From QHWT01 sp963755695 (GTDB taxonomy: Bacteria > Acidobacteriota > Vicinamibacteria > Vicinamibacterales > 2-12-FULL-66-21), in NCBI GenBank assembly GCA_963755695.1, contig CAVWLB010000001.1, forward strand, positions 992,001 through 1,056,000: DNA of 64,000 bases, in the 5' to 3' direction. Each line of letters begins with the position of its first letter. The stretch's first letter is position 1. The notes below the pieces were generated by a model. The model saw only the letters and a list, made by a program, of their open reading frames with translations, made no database searches and was not told the DNA's origin. This document shows, in pieces, positions 27,293 through 39,175 of this stretch. Both the position numbers and the translations under genes were made by a program.

Positions 27293-28293
27293 ATGAAGCG
27301 CTGCAGGAACGCGATGATTTCCTGCCGCCCTTCGGGCGTTTCCACGTGCGCGACGTCGTAGCGCAGCAGCTTCCACCGCTCCGGATGGCCCTCCCGGGCG
27401 TAGACCTGTTGCAGTTCACGATCGATGATGTCGAGGCCTTCCACCGGCGTCAGATTGTCCTGGAGTCCGGCGAGTCCGAGATGCGCGCGCGGCGCAATGA
27501 GCGCATTAATCTGTGCGGTCGTGAAATGATTGAGGAGGTCCGGCACGAAGTAGTAGAGACCGTGGAGTGACAGTCCCTTCTTCGCGAGCAGGGTCTGGAA
27601 GTCGGTGAGGCAGTTGATATCGACCGTGACCTTGATGCGCGGGTCGAGCGCCGCAAGCCACCATGCCACGGTGCTCCCCATGGACATGCCCAAGGTGCCG
27701 ATGCGTAGCGGGTCGACATCGGGACGTTCCAGGAGGAAGTCGACGGCGCGCAGGCTGTCATAGACCATCATGCCCCACAGCACCTGGCCTCGCCACAGCA
27801 TGGCCTTGAACATGTCCGACTCGGAGGTGTGGCTGCGCTCCCCGAAGACCCACGCGTCGATGCACAGCGCGACGTAACCGAGGTCGGTGAGCACTTTTGC
27901 GTATGGGACCGGCTGGAGATAGCTCCGTCCTTCCACGAATTCCTTCTTGCCAATCGTGTAGCCGCCGCCGTGCGAATGATTGAACACCACACCCGGCACA
28001 CGCCCCGACACCGATCGTGGCCGCGCCAGATACGCCGGGACCGTCTCGATGCCATTCAGATCGAGATCCCAGGTCTCGAGCACGTAGCCGTCGCGCTCGT
28101 CTTCCCCGCGTTTCTTCCCGTGGATTGGCCGATTTCGATCGGGCAACGCGCCGAGCAGCCCATAGAGCTCGGCGCGCCGGTCGGGTGCGCGCCGCGGGAT
28201 CGTAGTCATCATGCTGTCCGCGACTGACGATGGAGGTGTCAGCCAGGCAAGCCCACCCAGCTTGAGAACGCTACGGCGATCCATGCAATGCAC
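27289..28293 (-). CDS. Alpha/beta hydrolase (acetyl-xylan esterase/dienelactone hydrolase type), Tat-like signal
   Basis: About 334 residues. The N-terminus has a twin-arginine-like MDRRSVLKLGGLAWL, suggesting export. Motifs are VVFNHSHGGGYTIG (oxyanion side), CIDAWVFGER, nucleophile elbow GMSMGSTVAWW and a C-terminal VAHVETPEG with the likely catalytic His. GGAGG lies four bases before GTG 28293 and thirteen before ATG 28284, so either start is possible; 28293 is listed. The stop overlaps the start of the anion transporter (GTGA), linking a hydrolase that may release an organic acid to a transporter that may import it. The substrate is inferred only. Confidence 0.82.
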   Translation of the reverse strand: MHCMDRRSVLKLGGLAWLTPPSSVADSMMTTIPRRAPDRRAELYGLLGALPDRNRPIHGKKRGEDERDGYVLETWDLDLNGIETVPAYLARPRSVSGRVPGVVFNHSHGGGYTIGKKEFVEGRSYLQPVPYAKVLTDLGYVALCIDAWVFGERSHTSESDMFKAMLWRGQVLWGMMVYDSLRAVDFLLERPDVDPLRIGTLGMSMGSTVAWWLAALDPRIKVTVDINCLTDFQTLLAKKGLSLHGLYYFVPDLLNHFTTAQINALIAPRAHLGLAGLQDNLTPVEGLDIIDRELQQVYAREGHPERWKLLRYDVAHVETPEGRQEIIAFLQRFM

Positions 28294-28421
28294 CTAGCCT
28301 CCGGGCGAGAGCTTACAACCTTCCGAGAGTTGGCGCGCGATTTGCCGGAGCGCCCCAGTTGCCTTGGAGGCGGCTCCCGTCGATAATGCTCGAACACCCG
28401 AACAAGGCGGACCAGAGCACC

Positions 28422-28958
28422 ATGGACTATTACGAGGTCCTCCAGGTCAGTCCGAGCGCTGACCCGGAGACGATTCATCGTGTGTACCGGTTTCTTGCGC
28501 AACGATTTCATCCCGACAACGCGCAGACCGGAAGCGACGCGCGGTTTCGCGAGATTCACGAGGCGTATACCGTGATCAGCGATCCCGAGCGTCGCGCGCG
28601 GTACGACATCACCTACCAGCAGCACCGCAAGGAACGCTGGCGGCTGGTGTCGGCCGGCGCGCAGTCGGAGAACGACTTCGAGCTCGAACAGTCGATGCGG
28701 CTGATGCTGCTGGAAGCGCTCTATACGAAGCGCCGGCTCGAGCCGGACGAGCCGGCGATCTTTGCCGGGGATCTGGAATCGCTGCTGGGCCGGGCGCGCG
28801 AGCAGCTGGTCTTTACGATCTGGTTCCTGCAGCAGAAGAAGTTCGTGACCCGTGACGACAACTCCCGCCTGCTGATCACCGCCGACGGGGTCGAGTTCCT
28901 CGAGCAGAACTATCGCAGGTCGACACAGCTCCGCCTTCACGCGCCGGCGCAGGCGTGA
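28422..28958 (+). CDS. J-domain (DnaJ-like) protein
   Basis: A 178-residue protein. The N-terminal J domain (residues 1-65) begins MDYYEVLQVSPSADPETIHR and keeps the HPD motif (AQRFHPDN), with AYTVISDPERRARYD at its end. The C-terminal half, from about residue 95, is helical then winged-helix-like (FTIWFLQQKKFVTRDDNSRL; ITADGVEFLEQNYR). It has no Gly/Phe or Cys-rich regions, so it is a class C J protein that would recruit DnaK to a specific client. ATG 28422 begins at the J domain; an in-frame ATG at 28386 would add 12 residues. It is convergent with the ADOP gene downstream. Confidence 0.88.
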   Translation: MDYYEVLQVSPSADPETIHRVYRFLAQRFHPDNAQTGSDARFREIHEAYTVISDPERRARYDITYQQHRKERWRLVSAGAQSENDFELEQSMRLMLLEALYTKRRLEPDEPAIFAGDLESLLGRAREQLVFTIWFLQQKKFVTRDDNSRLLITADGVEFLEQNYRRSTQLRLHAPAQA

Positions 28959-28966
28959 GGGATCGC

Positions 28967-31375
28967 TCAGTCCTGACGCAGCGCGATGATCGGATCGATC
29001 CGCGCGGCGCGGCGCGCCGGCCACAGGCACGCCTGCAGACCCGCGACGAGAAGGATGAGCGACACCAGGGCGAACGCAACCGGGTCGAAGGCTGAAACTT
29101 TCCAGATCTCTTGCGCGAGCGACCGCACGGCGAGGATGCTGGCGACGAGCCCCACCACGATGCCGAGGGCCAGCAGCCGCGAGCCGCGCCCGACGATCAT
29201 CCGGGCAATCGTGCCGGCGCTGGCGCCAAGCGCCATGCGCACGCCGATCTCATGCCGCTGCTGCGATACCACCGTCGACATCACCCCGTAGACCCCCACG
29301 ATCGCCAGTACCAGGCCGAGTCCGGCGAAGATGGACAGCAGCGTCAGGTTGAATCGCGGCGTTGCAAACTCCTGCTCGCGAAGTATCACCTCCAGCGGCT
29401 TGACATTCGTCACCGGCTGACCGGGATCGACGGCGTAGATCTGACTGACGATGGCCCGCGAGACGGTCGACGGATCGTTCTCGGTGCGGACGACAATCAG
29501 GTTGGCAATCCCGACGACAGTGAAGGGGACGTATACCTCCGGCATCGGCGGGTCGGCGAGGCCACGGTTCAGCGCGTCGTGCACCACACCCACGATCTGG
29601 AACGCATCGTCTTTCATCCCGAACGGCGCCTGCTTCAATCGCGGCAGTCTTACGAACTGTCCAATCGGCGGACGCCCCTCGAAGCGCGTCCGCACGAATC
29701 GATCGTTGACCAGCGCAACCGGTGCAGCGCCATTGATGTCGGCTTCGGTGAGCGGGCGCCCCGACGCGAGGCGGATTCCCAGCGTCGTGGTGTAACCGGC
29801 ATTGACGTGGTGAACCTCGACCGGTTCGTCGGTCGGAGGAGCGCCGCTCACCTCGGCGCGGGTCCGCATGTTGCCGAACGGATGCAGCCCGCTGTTGAAC
29901 CCCACAGCGGTGACCCCGGGCACGCGGCCGATTCGTCCAAGCACGTCCTGGAAGAACGCCACTCGCCGCGCGGCGTCGGGGTAATTCCGTTCGGGCAGTG
30001 GCACGCGCAGGGTGAGCAGTCGATCGGGGCGGAAACCGAGATCGACGTCCTGAATCGCCAGGTAGGTGCGGATCAGCAGGCTCGAACCGGCCAGCAGCAT
30101 CAGCGAGAGCGCCACTTCGCCGACCACCAGCGTCTTGCGCAGCCAGGCCTGACGCGCACTGCCCGCCAGTCCGCGGCTGGCTTCGCGCATCGCCGCCGCC
30201 AGATCGCGCCCGCTGCTGTGGAGCGCTGGGGCCAGACCGCAGAGAACGCTCGTCAGGGCCGAGACGACGAGCGTGAAGATCAAGACGGATCGATTCAGCG
30301 CAATTTCCGATTCATCAGGGATCGTGCCCGGCGGAACGATCGAGAGGATTGCGGGAAGTCCGGCGTAAGCGAGCGCGATGCCGACGAGGCCGCCCGCGAG
30401 CGCGAGAATCAGGCTCTCGGTCAGCAATTGACGGACGAGGCGCCAACGGCCTGCGCCGAGGGCGGCGCGCACGGTCATCTCTCTCTGACGGGCGCTGGCT
30501 CTCGACAGCAGCAGGTTCGAAACGTTGGCGCAGGCGATGAGCAACAGCAGTGCGACGGCGCCGAAGAGGACCCAGAGATCGCCGCCAAGGTCACTTCGAA
30601 ACGTCTGCTTGAACGGGAGCAGCCCGACCCGCCACTGATCGGGAAACTGATCCGGCTCACGTGCTTTCAGGTCGGCGATGATCGGGGACAGGTCGGCATC
30701 GGCCTGCGCGTCGGTGACGCCCGGCTTCAATCGGCCGAGCAGGTGAACGCTGCGGACGTCTTCCAAGGTCTGTCCGGGTTTGAAGGCGAGGGGCAGATAA
30801 ACGTCGGCGCCGCGCCACATGAACCGCTTGGGCATGACGCCGATGACCGCGCGACTCGTGTCGTTGAGCCGCAGCTGGCGTCCGAGGACGGTGGGATCGC
30901 CGCCGAACTGCCGCTGCCAGAACCGATAGCCGAGCACCACGACCGGCGGTGCGCCGGGCCGAGCGTCTTCTGCATCTGGCGTCCGCCCGATGAGCGGACG
31001 AACGCCCATCACGTCGAAGGTGTTGAACGTGCCGTGATTGCCGCGCAGCCGCTGTGGATCGCCGTCGCCGGTCCAGACCACGTCGCTGATCGTGGACGCG
31101 ATGACACCTTCGAAGATCGTGCTCCGCTCGGCGATCTCGAGGAATTGATCGACCGAATACCATGTACGTCCGCCGCCGGGCTGCGTGCCCGACACCCGCA
31201 CGCTCATCAGGCGGTCGACATCTTTGTAAGGAAACGGGTCGATCACGACGGCGTGCAGCACGCTGTAGATCGCCGTCGTGGCCATGATGCCGAGCGCCAG
31301 TGAGAGAATCGAGACCAGCGCAAACGCCCGGTTCGCTGCGAGGCTCCGGAGGCCGACCTGGATGTCGCGCAGCAT
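28967..31375 (-). CDS. MacB/FtsX-type ADOP permease, last gene of a VWA operon
   Basis: An 802-residue permease: MLRDIQVGLRSLAANRAFAL, ILSLALGIMATTAIYSVLHA, a MacB_PCD domain (YRFWQRQFGGDPTVLGRQL), an FtsX core LLLLIACANVSNLLLSRASA, a second periplasmic domain, and a C-terminal FtsX core YGVMSTVVSQQRHEIGVRMA, ending DPIIALRQD. There is no PadR-type N-terminal domain. Its start is four bases after the stop of a VWA/TPR protein, so it is co-transcribed with two VWA proteins and a large exported protein. This suggests it works with those extracytoplasmic proteins, unlike the PadR-paired members. Confidence 0.92.
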   Translation of the reverse strand: MLRDIQVGLRSLAANRAFALVSILSLALGIMATTAIYSVLHAVVIDPFPYKDVDRLMSVRVSGTQPGGGRTWYSVDQFLEIAERSTIFEGVIASTISDVVWTGDGDPQRLRGNHGTFNTFDVMGVRPLIGRTPDAEDARPGAPPVVVLGYRFWQRQFGGDPTVLGRQLRLNDTSRAVIGVMPKRFMWRGADVYLPLAFKPGQTLEDVRSVHLLGRLKPGVTDAQADADLSPIIADLKAREPDQFPDQWRVGLLPFKQTFRSDLGGDLWVLFGAVALLLLIACANVSNLLLSRASARQREMTVRAALGAGRWRLVRQLLTESLILALAGGLVGIALAYAGLPAILSIVPPGTIPDESEIALNRSVLIFTLVVSALTSVLCGLAPALHSSGRDLAAAMREASRGLAGSARQAWLRKTLVVGEVALSLMLLAGSSLLIRTYLAIQDVDLGFRPDRLLTLRVPLPERNYPDAARRVAFFQDVLGRIGRVPGVTAVGFNSGLHPFGNMRTRAEVSGAPPTDEPVEVHHVNAGYTTTLGIRLASGRPLTEADINGAAPVALVNDRFVRTRFEGRPPIGQFVRLPRLKQAPFGMKDDAFQIVGVVHDALNRGLADPPMPEVYVPFTVVGIANLIVVRTENDPSTVSRAIVSQIYAVDPGQPVTNVKPLEVILREQEFATPRFNLTLLSIFAGLGLVLAIVGVYGVMSTVVSQQRHEIGVRMALGASAGTIARMIVGRGSRLLALGIVVGLVASILAVRSLAQEIWKVSAFDPVAFALVSLILLVAGLQACLWPARRAARIDPIIALRQD

Positions 31376-31379
31376 TGCT

Positions 31380-34400
<3,021 letters not shown>

Positions 34401-34403
34401 TAC

Positions 34404-35558
34404 TCACCTCCCCGCGCGCTGGGGACCGGTTGCGCGGTACCCTCGGCGGGCCCTGATTTCATATTTGCCGGAGCGCACCTGGACCTTGATGTTGCGCCAG
34501 CTGTTGTCTTGTTTCAGATTCGTCGACGAATACGAAAGCACGTACTGATTCGCCAGTTCCGCGACGATGTCATCGAAGATGCCGTCGAGCTCCCTGGTCT
34601 GGCGAGGGAAAAAGGCGCGGCCGCCAGTCGAGTGCGCGTAGGTCTCGAGGCTCTTGCGAAGCTGCGGCACGGTCGCGCCGCCGCCAAAACCGATGGTGTA
34701 GAGCATCGCGTCGCTCGACTGCACGCGCGACATCGCCGTCTCCCGCTGGGTCAGGCTGTTGCGATCGTCCCCGTCGGAGAAGATGACCACGCCCTTCCGT
34801 CCCCACTCGCGGCTGACGAGATCCAGCGCCCGCACCGTCGCGTCGTACAAAGCGGTTCCGCCCCACGACGTCAGCAGATCGACCGCCGCCTCGCGGGTGC
34901 GCTCGTCCTTCTCGCGCTCGGCGAGCAGGAACATCGTGTCGTTGAAACCTACCAGCGTCGCGGCGTCGCCGGGCCGCAGCTTGTTGAGCAGTTGCTTGAC
35001 CGCGCTCTTCACTTCCGGCAGCGCGCGTTCCATGCTGCCGCTGATGTCGATGGCCAGCACCAGATCGAGCGGCGCGTCCTCGCTCACCATGCTGGCGATG
35101 CGCTGCGCCACGCCGTCCTCGTAGACTTCGAAGTCCTGCCGCTTCAATCCCCGCACGAACTGACCGCTGTTGGTCACGATCACCGGCACCAGTACCGCTT
35201 CGGTGCGGACCCGTTCGGTGAAACCGAGATCCTTCGTGCGGAGGTTGTCGATGAGCCGGCTGCCGTCCGCCAGCGTCGCGACGACCCGGATGTGATGGCC
35301 GCGCACGAGGTCGCCGGCCTGCCAGTTGCAGCCGAACGGGGGATGTTCGACGGTACACGCCAGCCGGCCATCCACGAAGAAACTCACCGAGCCGACGGCG
35401 GTCTGTGGCGGCGTGACCGTCGCTTCGAGCCATGTCTGGCCGCTCACGATCGCGTCTCGCTCCGGTGACGAGATCTGGATCAGCGGTCCTTGCGCGCTGA
35501 CGACTATCGAGAAACCGGTCAGCAGAGTCAGCGTGTCGAGCCACGCCCTCATCATCAT
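34404..35558 (-). CDS. Secreted VWA-domain protein with intact MIDAS
   Basis: A 384-residue protein with signal peptide (MMMRAWLDTLTLLTGFSIVVSA). An Ig-like module comes first (SSPERDAIVSGQTWLEATVT), then RGLKRQDFEVYEDGVAQRI. The VWA domain has an intact MIDAS, LVLAIDISGSMERALPE, and VVIFSDGDDRNSL. The end, QYVLSYSSTNLKQDNSWRNI, is usual for acidobacterial VWFA proteins. Its ATG overlaps the stop of the upstream gene (ATGA) and it ends three bases before the larger VWA protein. Divalent-metal-dependent protein binding outside the membrane is the family role; partners are unknown. Confidence 0.9.
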   Translation of the reverse strand: MMMRAWLDTLTLLTGFSIVVSAQGPLIQISSPERDAIVSGQTWLEATVTPPQTAVGSVSFFVDGRLACTVEHPPFGCNWQAGDLVRGHHIRVVATLADGSRLIDNLRTKDLGFTERVRTEAVLVPVIVTNSGQFVRGLKRQDFEVYEDGVAQRIASMVSEDAPLDLVLAIDISGSMERALPEVKSAVKQLLNKLRPGDAATLVGFNDTMFLLAEREKDERTREAAVDLLTSWGGTALYDATVRALDLVSREWGRKGVVIFSDGDDRNSLTQRETAMSRVQSSDAMLYTIGFGGGATVPQLRKSLETYAHSTGGRAFFPRQTRELDGIFDDIVAELANQYVLSYSSTNLKQDNSWRNIKVQVRSGKYEIRARRGYRATGPQRAGR

Positions 35559-36346
35559 GGCACCCCGGGGTGTGCCGAACGTCCAGTCGCCTCGCTCACC
35601 GGCACGAGCGGGCCATCGGTCGTCAGCAACGCAAGATATTCCTCCAGCCGTTCGGGAGTGAGCGCCTGCACGAACTCCACCGGACCACGGCGGTCGTCCT
35701 CGTCGCGACTGCTCGCCGAGTTGACGAAGTCGAGCGTCGCCGACGCGAGCACCGGTGCGAGCAGTGCGGCTGGCATCTGCATGTCCGCAAGGAGCTCGGC
35801 GAGGCGCAGGTTCAAATCGGCGAATCCGCTCACGAAGATCGCCGATCCCCATCGGCCCGCGAGCGCCTCGAACGGCCGGCGATCCATCAGGTTGAGACAG
35901 AGGCAACCAAGCCGTCCTTCGCCCGGTCCGCCCCAGACCTGAAGCGCGGGCGCGATCGGCGCGCCATTGAGACCGAGCCAGAGCAATTCGGTGAGGGAGA
36001 AGAAGGTCGGGACCCGGGCTGGTTCGTGGGTCACGGTCCACGACAGCAGCGTCCGACGGACAGGGTTCATGTGGATCTCGTCGGCCAAGGCGAGCGCCTC
36101 GCTGGACGTATGCACCGCAGTCAGTCGCGTTCGCCCTGCTCGAATCGCAGTTGCGATCCCGTCGCGTGCCTGGTCAGTCAACTTCGCGGGATCGACCAGC
36201 GCCACGCTTTCGACGAATGCGCGCCGATCCTCGTCGTTCAATGTCGGCCGGCGCTTTGGCGGCTTGGTCGAGAGTCGGACCAGCGCGAACTCCGACAGCC
36301 GGACATCGAGGGCGAGCAGCGATCCCGTCACCCGCCACCCGCGCAC
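35555..36346 (-). CDS. C-terminal part of a large exported protein, separated by a frameshift
   Basis: This frame (263 residues) continues the protein encoded at 36397-38543. Upstream of its GTG the same frame reads PWRLPISGGDPVRGWR before a TAG at about 36398-36400. Reading one base fewer in the GGCC near 36393 joins the two parts smoothly as LQILGGIGTGPWRLPISGG. The stretch LVRLSTKPPKRRPTLNDEDR is not assignable to a known domain. It ends with an ATGA overlap to the VWA gene. Either the gene is broken or the consensus has one extra C. Confidence 0.7.
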   Translation of the reverse strand: MRGWRVTGSLLALDVRLSEFALVRLSTKPPKRRPTLNDEDRRAFVESVALVDPAKLTDQARDGIATAIRAGRTRLTAVHTSSEALALADEIHMNPVRRTLLSWTVTHEPARVPTFFSLTELLWLGLNGAPIAPALQVWGGPGEGRLGCLCLNLMDRRPFEALAGRWGSAIFVSGFADLNLRLAELLADMQMPAALLAPVLASATLDFVNSASSRDEDDRRGPVEFVQALTPERLEEYLALLTTDGPLVPVSEATGRSAHPGVP

Positions 36347-38543
36347 GGGATCCCCGCCGGAGATCGGAAGCCGCCAGGGACCAGTACCGATGGCCGCCTA
36401 GGATCTGGAGGCCGAAATCGTGGCGGTTTGCCGCGGTGTCGGCGGAGATCGGCGCGCGATCGGGTTGTCCCATCGCGGCCGCATAGGTGAGCTCCTTCAG
36501 TCCCCGCGCCAGAAGATCGTCGGCCAGAAGGCGGAGGGCGGACACCACCCGCAGCGGCGCTCCGAGGTCGCCTTCGCGAGCGGCGCGCTGAAGTTCCGCG
36601 GTGACTTCGCGACACCGGTCCCACGCGACCGCCTTCTCGACGCGCTCCATCGTTTCCGCGTCACGCCGCAACGACTCGCGGGTCACCCGCGCTTCGCTCA
36701 TCGCGTCGGCAAGTCCCGCGATGGTTCGCGCAGACGAAAGAAATGGACGGGGGTCTTCGCCGATCAACCGCGACATCCGGACCACTTCCGCCGATGCAAG
36801 GTCGACCCGGTATCTGGTGCCCTCCCATTCGATGAACCGCTGATCCACGTTTCCACCAGCGCCTGCGACCAGTCGCAGCATGTCGCGTTCGACCGGGCCG
36901 GCAGCAGGCTCCTGCACATCGCCGCTCCCGTCGGCCGCCGGCGGCGGCGTCGTGGACACCGGCGCCACTCGACTGAGCAACTGCGTATCGACCCATCGCA
37001 CCAGCCGTCCTTCGTAGTCGCCACGTTCGCTGGTTTCGACCGCCGAAAGCGAAGCGACGAGCGCGGCGAATGCATCGGTCGGGATGCTGCCGCGGAACGT
37101 CGCCCGGGCGGCGAGCGCGAGCGCGCCCTGGAATTGCGACAGCGCGCGCACGGCCCGCCCATCGTCATTAATAGATGATAGGCGTGCCGCCCGGTCCCCG
37201 GCCTTCGCATAGACGGAGCGATCGGTGAGCCCGGCCCGCTCGAGCGTTGCCGTCAGGGCCGGATAGATACCGGAGGCGCGGATGGCATCAACGGCGTTTT
37301 TGTCGGCGGCGGGCGAACCGTTGTCTGCGGTTGACGGTTTACTGTCTGCGGGTGGGGGTTTGGGCTCTGACGCCTTCAACAGGCGCGACGCAAACAGCAC
37401 CATCTCGTAGCGGCGACGTCGCTCCGACTGGTCACCTTGGAAAATCTGGTCGGCAAGCCACGGCAAATCGGCAGGCGGTCCTTCCGCGAGCGCCTGGTCG
37501 CTCTCGTCGCGACCCTGTTTCACCCGCGCCGAGAACGGATCGGCGAACACGGCGGTCCAGAAGGCGCGCGTGCCCGGAACGATGGGACGGTTCTGATCGT
37601 CGACGGCGAGATCGGCAACCAGCAATGTGGGATCGATCGCCGGACGCCAGAACGTGCGCTCGTCGAGTTTCCACCCGGGCGCGAGCCGTTCGTAGACCTC
37701 GAACATCCGGCGGGCCCCATCCGCGCGGCGGGCGGTATCGGGATTATCCAGATCGAGCATCCGCCGAAGCTGCGCGGGCGAGAGCTGCGAGACGCTCGCG
37801 AAGAAATACGCCAGCAAGCCGTCGCGCTGGGAGACGACCGTTCGCACGAACCCTTCGGGGTCGGTCAGGTTGCGGCCGACGATGGCCTGCCAGGCGGCTT
37901 CCGCATCCTTGCCGCCAGGAACCCGCACGGCACCGTCCGCGATCCGTAACCCCGGCGCGGCGGTCATGAAGGCAGCGGCATGTCGCGTCGCGAGATCGGA
38001 AATCAGTCGCGGTTTGTTCGCGAACCACGCGCGCGTGTCGTCATCGAGCGACAACAATCCGCAGTAGAGCAGCGATGCCGTGCGCGAACCCAGGATGGCG
38101 GCGGCCAGCGTGCGCGGCGTCGCGTGTCCTTCGAAGACCGCATCGATCCATAACTGCGCCGGAAGCGGCAACGGAAGGGTCTCGACGGCCGAGTCGGCCG
38201 CGTTCGACTGCGCGGCCGCATCGAGCCGGGCGAGCAGCGGCTTCAGCGCCGCTTCCCGCACATCTTCTTTCGTCGCAGACGACGAGCGATACGTGCGCCG
38301 GATGATCTCGACGAGGAATTGGCTGCGGTCGGGGGAGACGGGATCGTCGAGCACCGCGAGGGCGGCGCGGATCCCGCCTGGGAGCGGCATCTCCGACAGG
38401 ACGCCGGCATCCGGGTTACCGGGTTGCTTTCCGTGCCCTGATCCCGGTGTCTGCGCGTAGGCCGCGCCAGCGACCAGTACAGCACTGATCAAACCGCCGA
38501 GCAGTGTGTATCCTCCGGCGCGCAACCCGTGCCCCTCTCGCAC
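36174..38543 (-). CDS. Large exported protein of unknown function, N-terminal part, frameshifted near its end
   Basis: About 715 genuine residues, then roughly 75 Arg-rich residues that are out of frame. A signal peptide opens it (GGLISAVLVAGAAYAQTPG). The body is helix-rich without a domain I recognise; a Pro/Ala/Asp/Ser linker (SEPKPPPADSKPSTADNG) lies near residue 400. Its DNA carries short repeats of the CCGCAGAC/GTAAACCG kind. The true protein, joined to the frame at 35555, would be about 995 residues. It is the first gene of the four-gene VWA-ADOP operon and divergent from the small lipoprotein at 38616. Confidence 0.7.
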   Translation of the reverse strand: MREGHGLRAGGYTLLGGLISAVLVAGAAYAQTPGSGHGKQPGNPDAGVLSEMPLPGGIRAALAVLDDPVSPDRSQFLVEIIRRTYRSSSATKEDVREAALKPLLARLDAAAQSNAADSAVETLPLPLPAQLWIDAVFEGHATPRTLAAAILGSRTASLLYCGLLSLDDDTRAWFANKPRLISDLATRHAAAFMTAAPGLRIADGAVRVPGGKDAEAAWQAIVGRNLTDPEGFVRTVVSQRDGLLAYFFASVSQLSPAQLRRMLDLDNPDTARRADGARRMFEVYERLAPGWKLDERTFWRPAIDPTLLVADLAVDDQNRPIVPGTRAFWTAVFADPFSARVKQGRDESDQALAEGPPADLPWLADQIFQGDQSERRRRYEMVLFASRLLKASEPKPPPADSKPSTADNGSPAADKNAVDAIRASGIYPALTATLERAGLTDRSVYAKAGDRAARLSSINDDGRAVRALSQFQGALALAARATFRGSIPTDAFAALVASLSAVETSERGDYEGRLVRWVDTQLLSRVAPVSTTPPPAADGSGDVQEPAAGPVERDMLRLVAGAGGNVDQRFIEWEGTRYRVDLASAEVVRMSRLIGEDPRPFLSSARTIAGLADAMSEARVTRESLRRDAETMERVEKAVAWDRCREVTAELQRAAREGDLGAPLRVVSALRLLADDLLARGLKELTYAAAMGQPDRAPISADTAANRHDFGLQILGGHRYWSLAASDLRRGSRARVAGDGIAARPRCPAVGVRAGPTLDQAAKAPADIERRGSARIRRKRGAGRSREVD

Positions 38544-38615
38544 CTGGCCCCTCTGAGGCGCTATTCTGCATCCGGCGACGGAAAAAGCTACCGTAAATTC
38601 TGCGCTACCATTGGG

Positions 38616-38780
38616 GTGGTGGCATCGCGACTACCATCCGGCTTGGCAATCCTGCTCTTCAGCACAACAGCATGCGGGTGTGGCGGCACATCGCCAACGA
38701 ACAACCCGTCAGCAAACGGTCCCGCAGAGACGTTCTCGGAGGGCGGACAACTGCTTGCGGGCGGTATCACAGTTCGTTAA
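38616..38780 (+). CDS. Possible small lipoprotein
   Basis: A 54-residue frame from GTG 38616: VVASRLPSGLAILLFSTTAC then a short polar tail (GCGGTSPTNNPSANGPAETF). The hydrophobic stretch followed by TTAC is a passable lipobox, and GCGG/Ser/Thr tails are common in acidobacterial lipoproteins. No ribosome site is seen. It lies directly before a decayed gene, so it may be a truncated start of a longer lost reading frame. Confidence 0.35.
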   Translation: MVASRLPSGLAILLFSTTACGCGGTSPTNNPSANGPAETFSEGGQLLAGGITVR

Positions 38781-38800
38781 CTGGGAGACAAATCGTCCAC

Positions 38801-39163
38801 GTGCTGACGGCCTGGCTGCTGACCGCCGCGGTTGTGCTCGCGCAATCGGGGCATCATCACGATGCCGCTACCGTCCAGCCCACGCGCGGACGTGGGGATG
38901 GGACGCGAACCTCTTTGCTGGCTGGAACCACCAGCTCCGCAAGTTCAAGAACTTCCAATCGATTCGAATCGCAGAACTGGCTTATGGGATCCGATGAGCG
39001 TCAATGGGACGGCGGTCGGCTGCACCTCGAATCCATGTTTTCGTTCGAGCCGTTCACCATCCAGGCACTCGGCTCGCCTCAGGTGTTTCAAACCGGCGCG
39101 CCGGCCTTGTTCCACGTCTTCCTGCGCTGGCGCCCGAACGAGATGGTTGCGCACATGCACTGA
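38801..39163 (+). pseudogene. Decayed fragment of an outer-membrane-type protein
   Basis: From GTG 38801 a signal peptide is readable (VLTAWLLTAAVVLAQSGHHH). The next frame gives WGWDANLFAGWNHQLRKFKN, then the first frame again gives ESQNWLMGSDERQWDGGRLH and LESMFSFEPFTIQALGSPQV, ending FQTG before the frame is lost and stops at 39163. These motifs follow one another in a family of acidobacterial proteins (WDxxVFxGYN..ESQNW.MG..MFSLEPFT..GSPQVFQTGE), whose members go on for several hundred residues. At least two frame changes and loss of the C-terminal majority show it is a remnant. Confidence 0.6.
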
Positions 39164-39175
39164 CCGAACTTGGGC

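Noticed and set aside
29111..31303. Open frame of 730 codons on the plus strand opposite the ADOP gene
   Set aside because: Antisense shadow; the minus strand carries clear MacB/FtsX motifs in proper order.
36385..36405. Programmed ribosomal frameshift
   Set aside because: No slippery heptamer or downstream stem is evident, and the shift needed (skipping one base in GGCC) fits a one-base indel.
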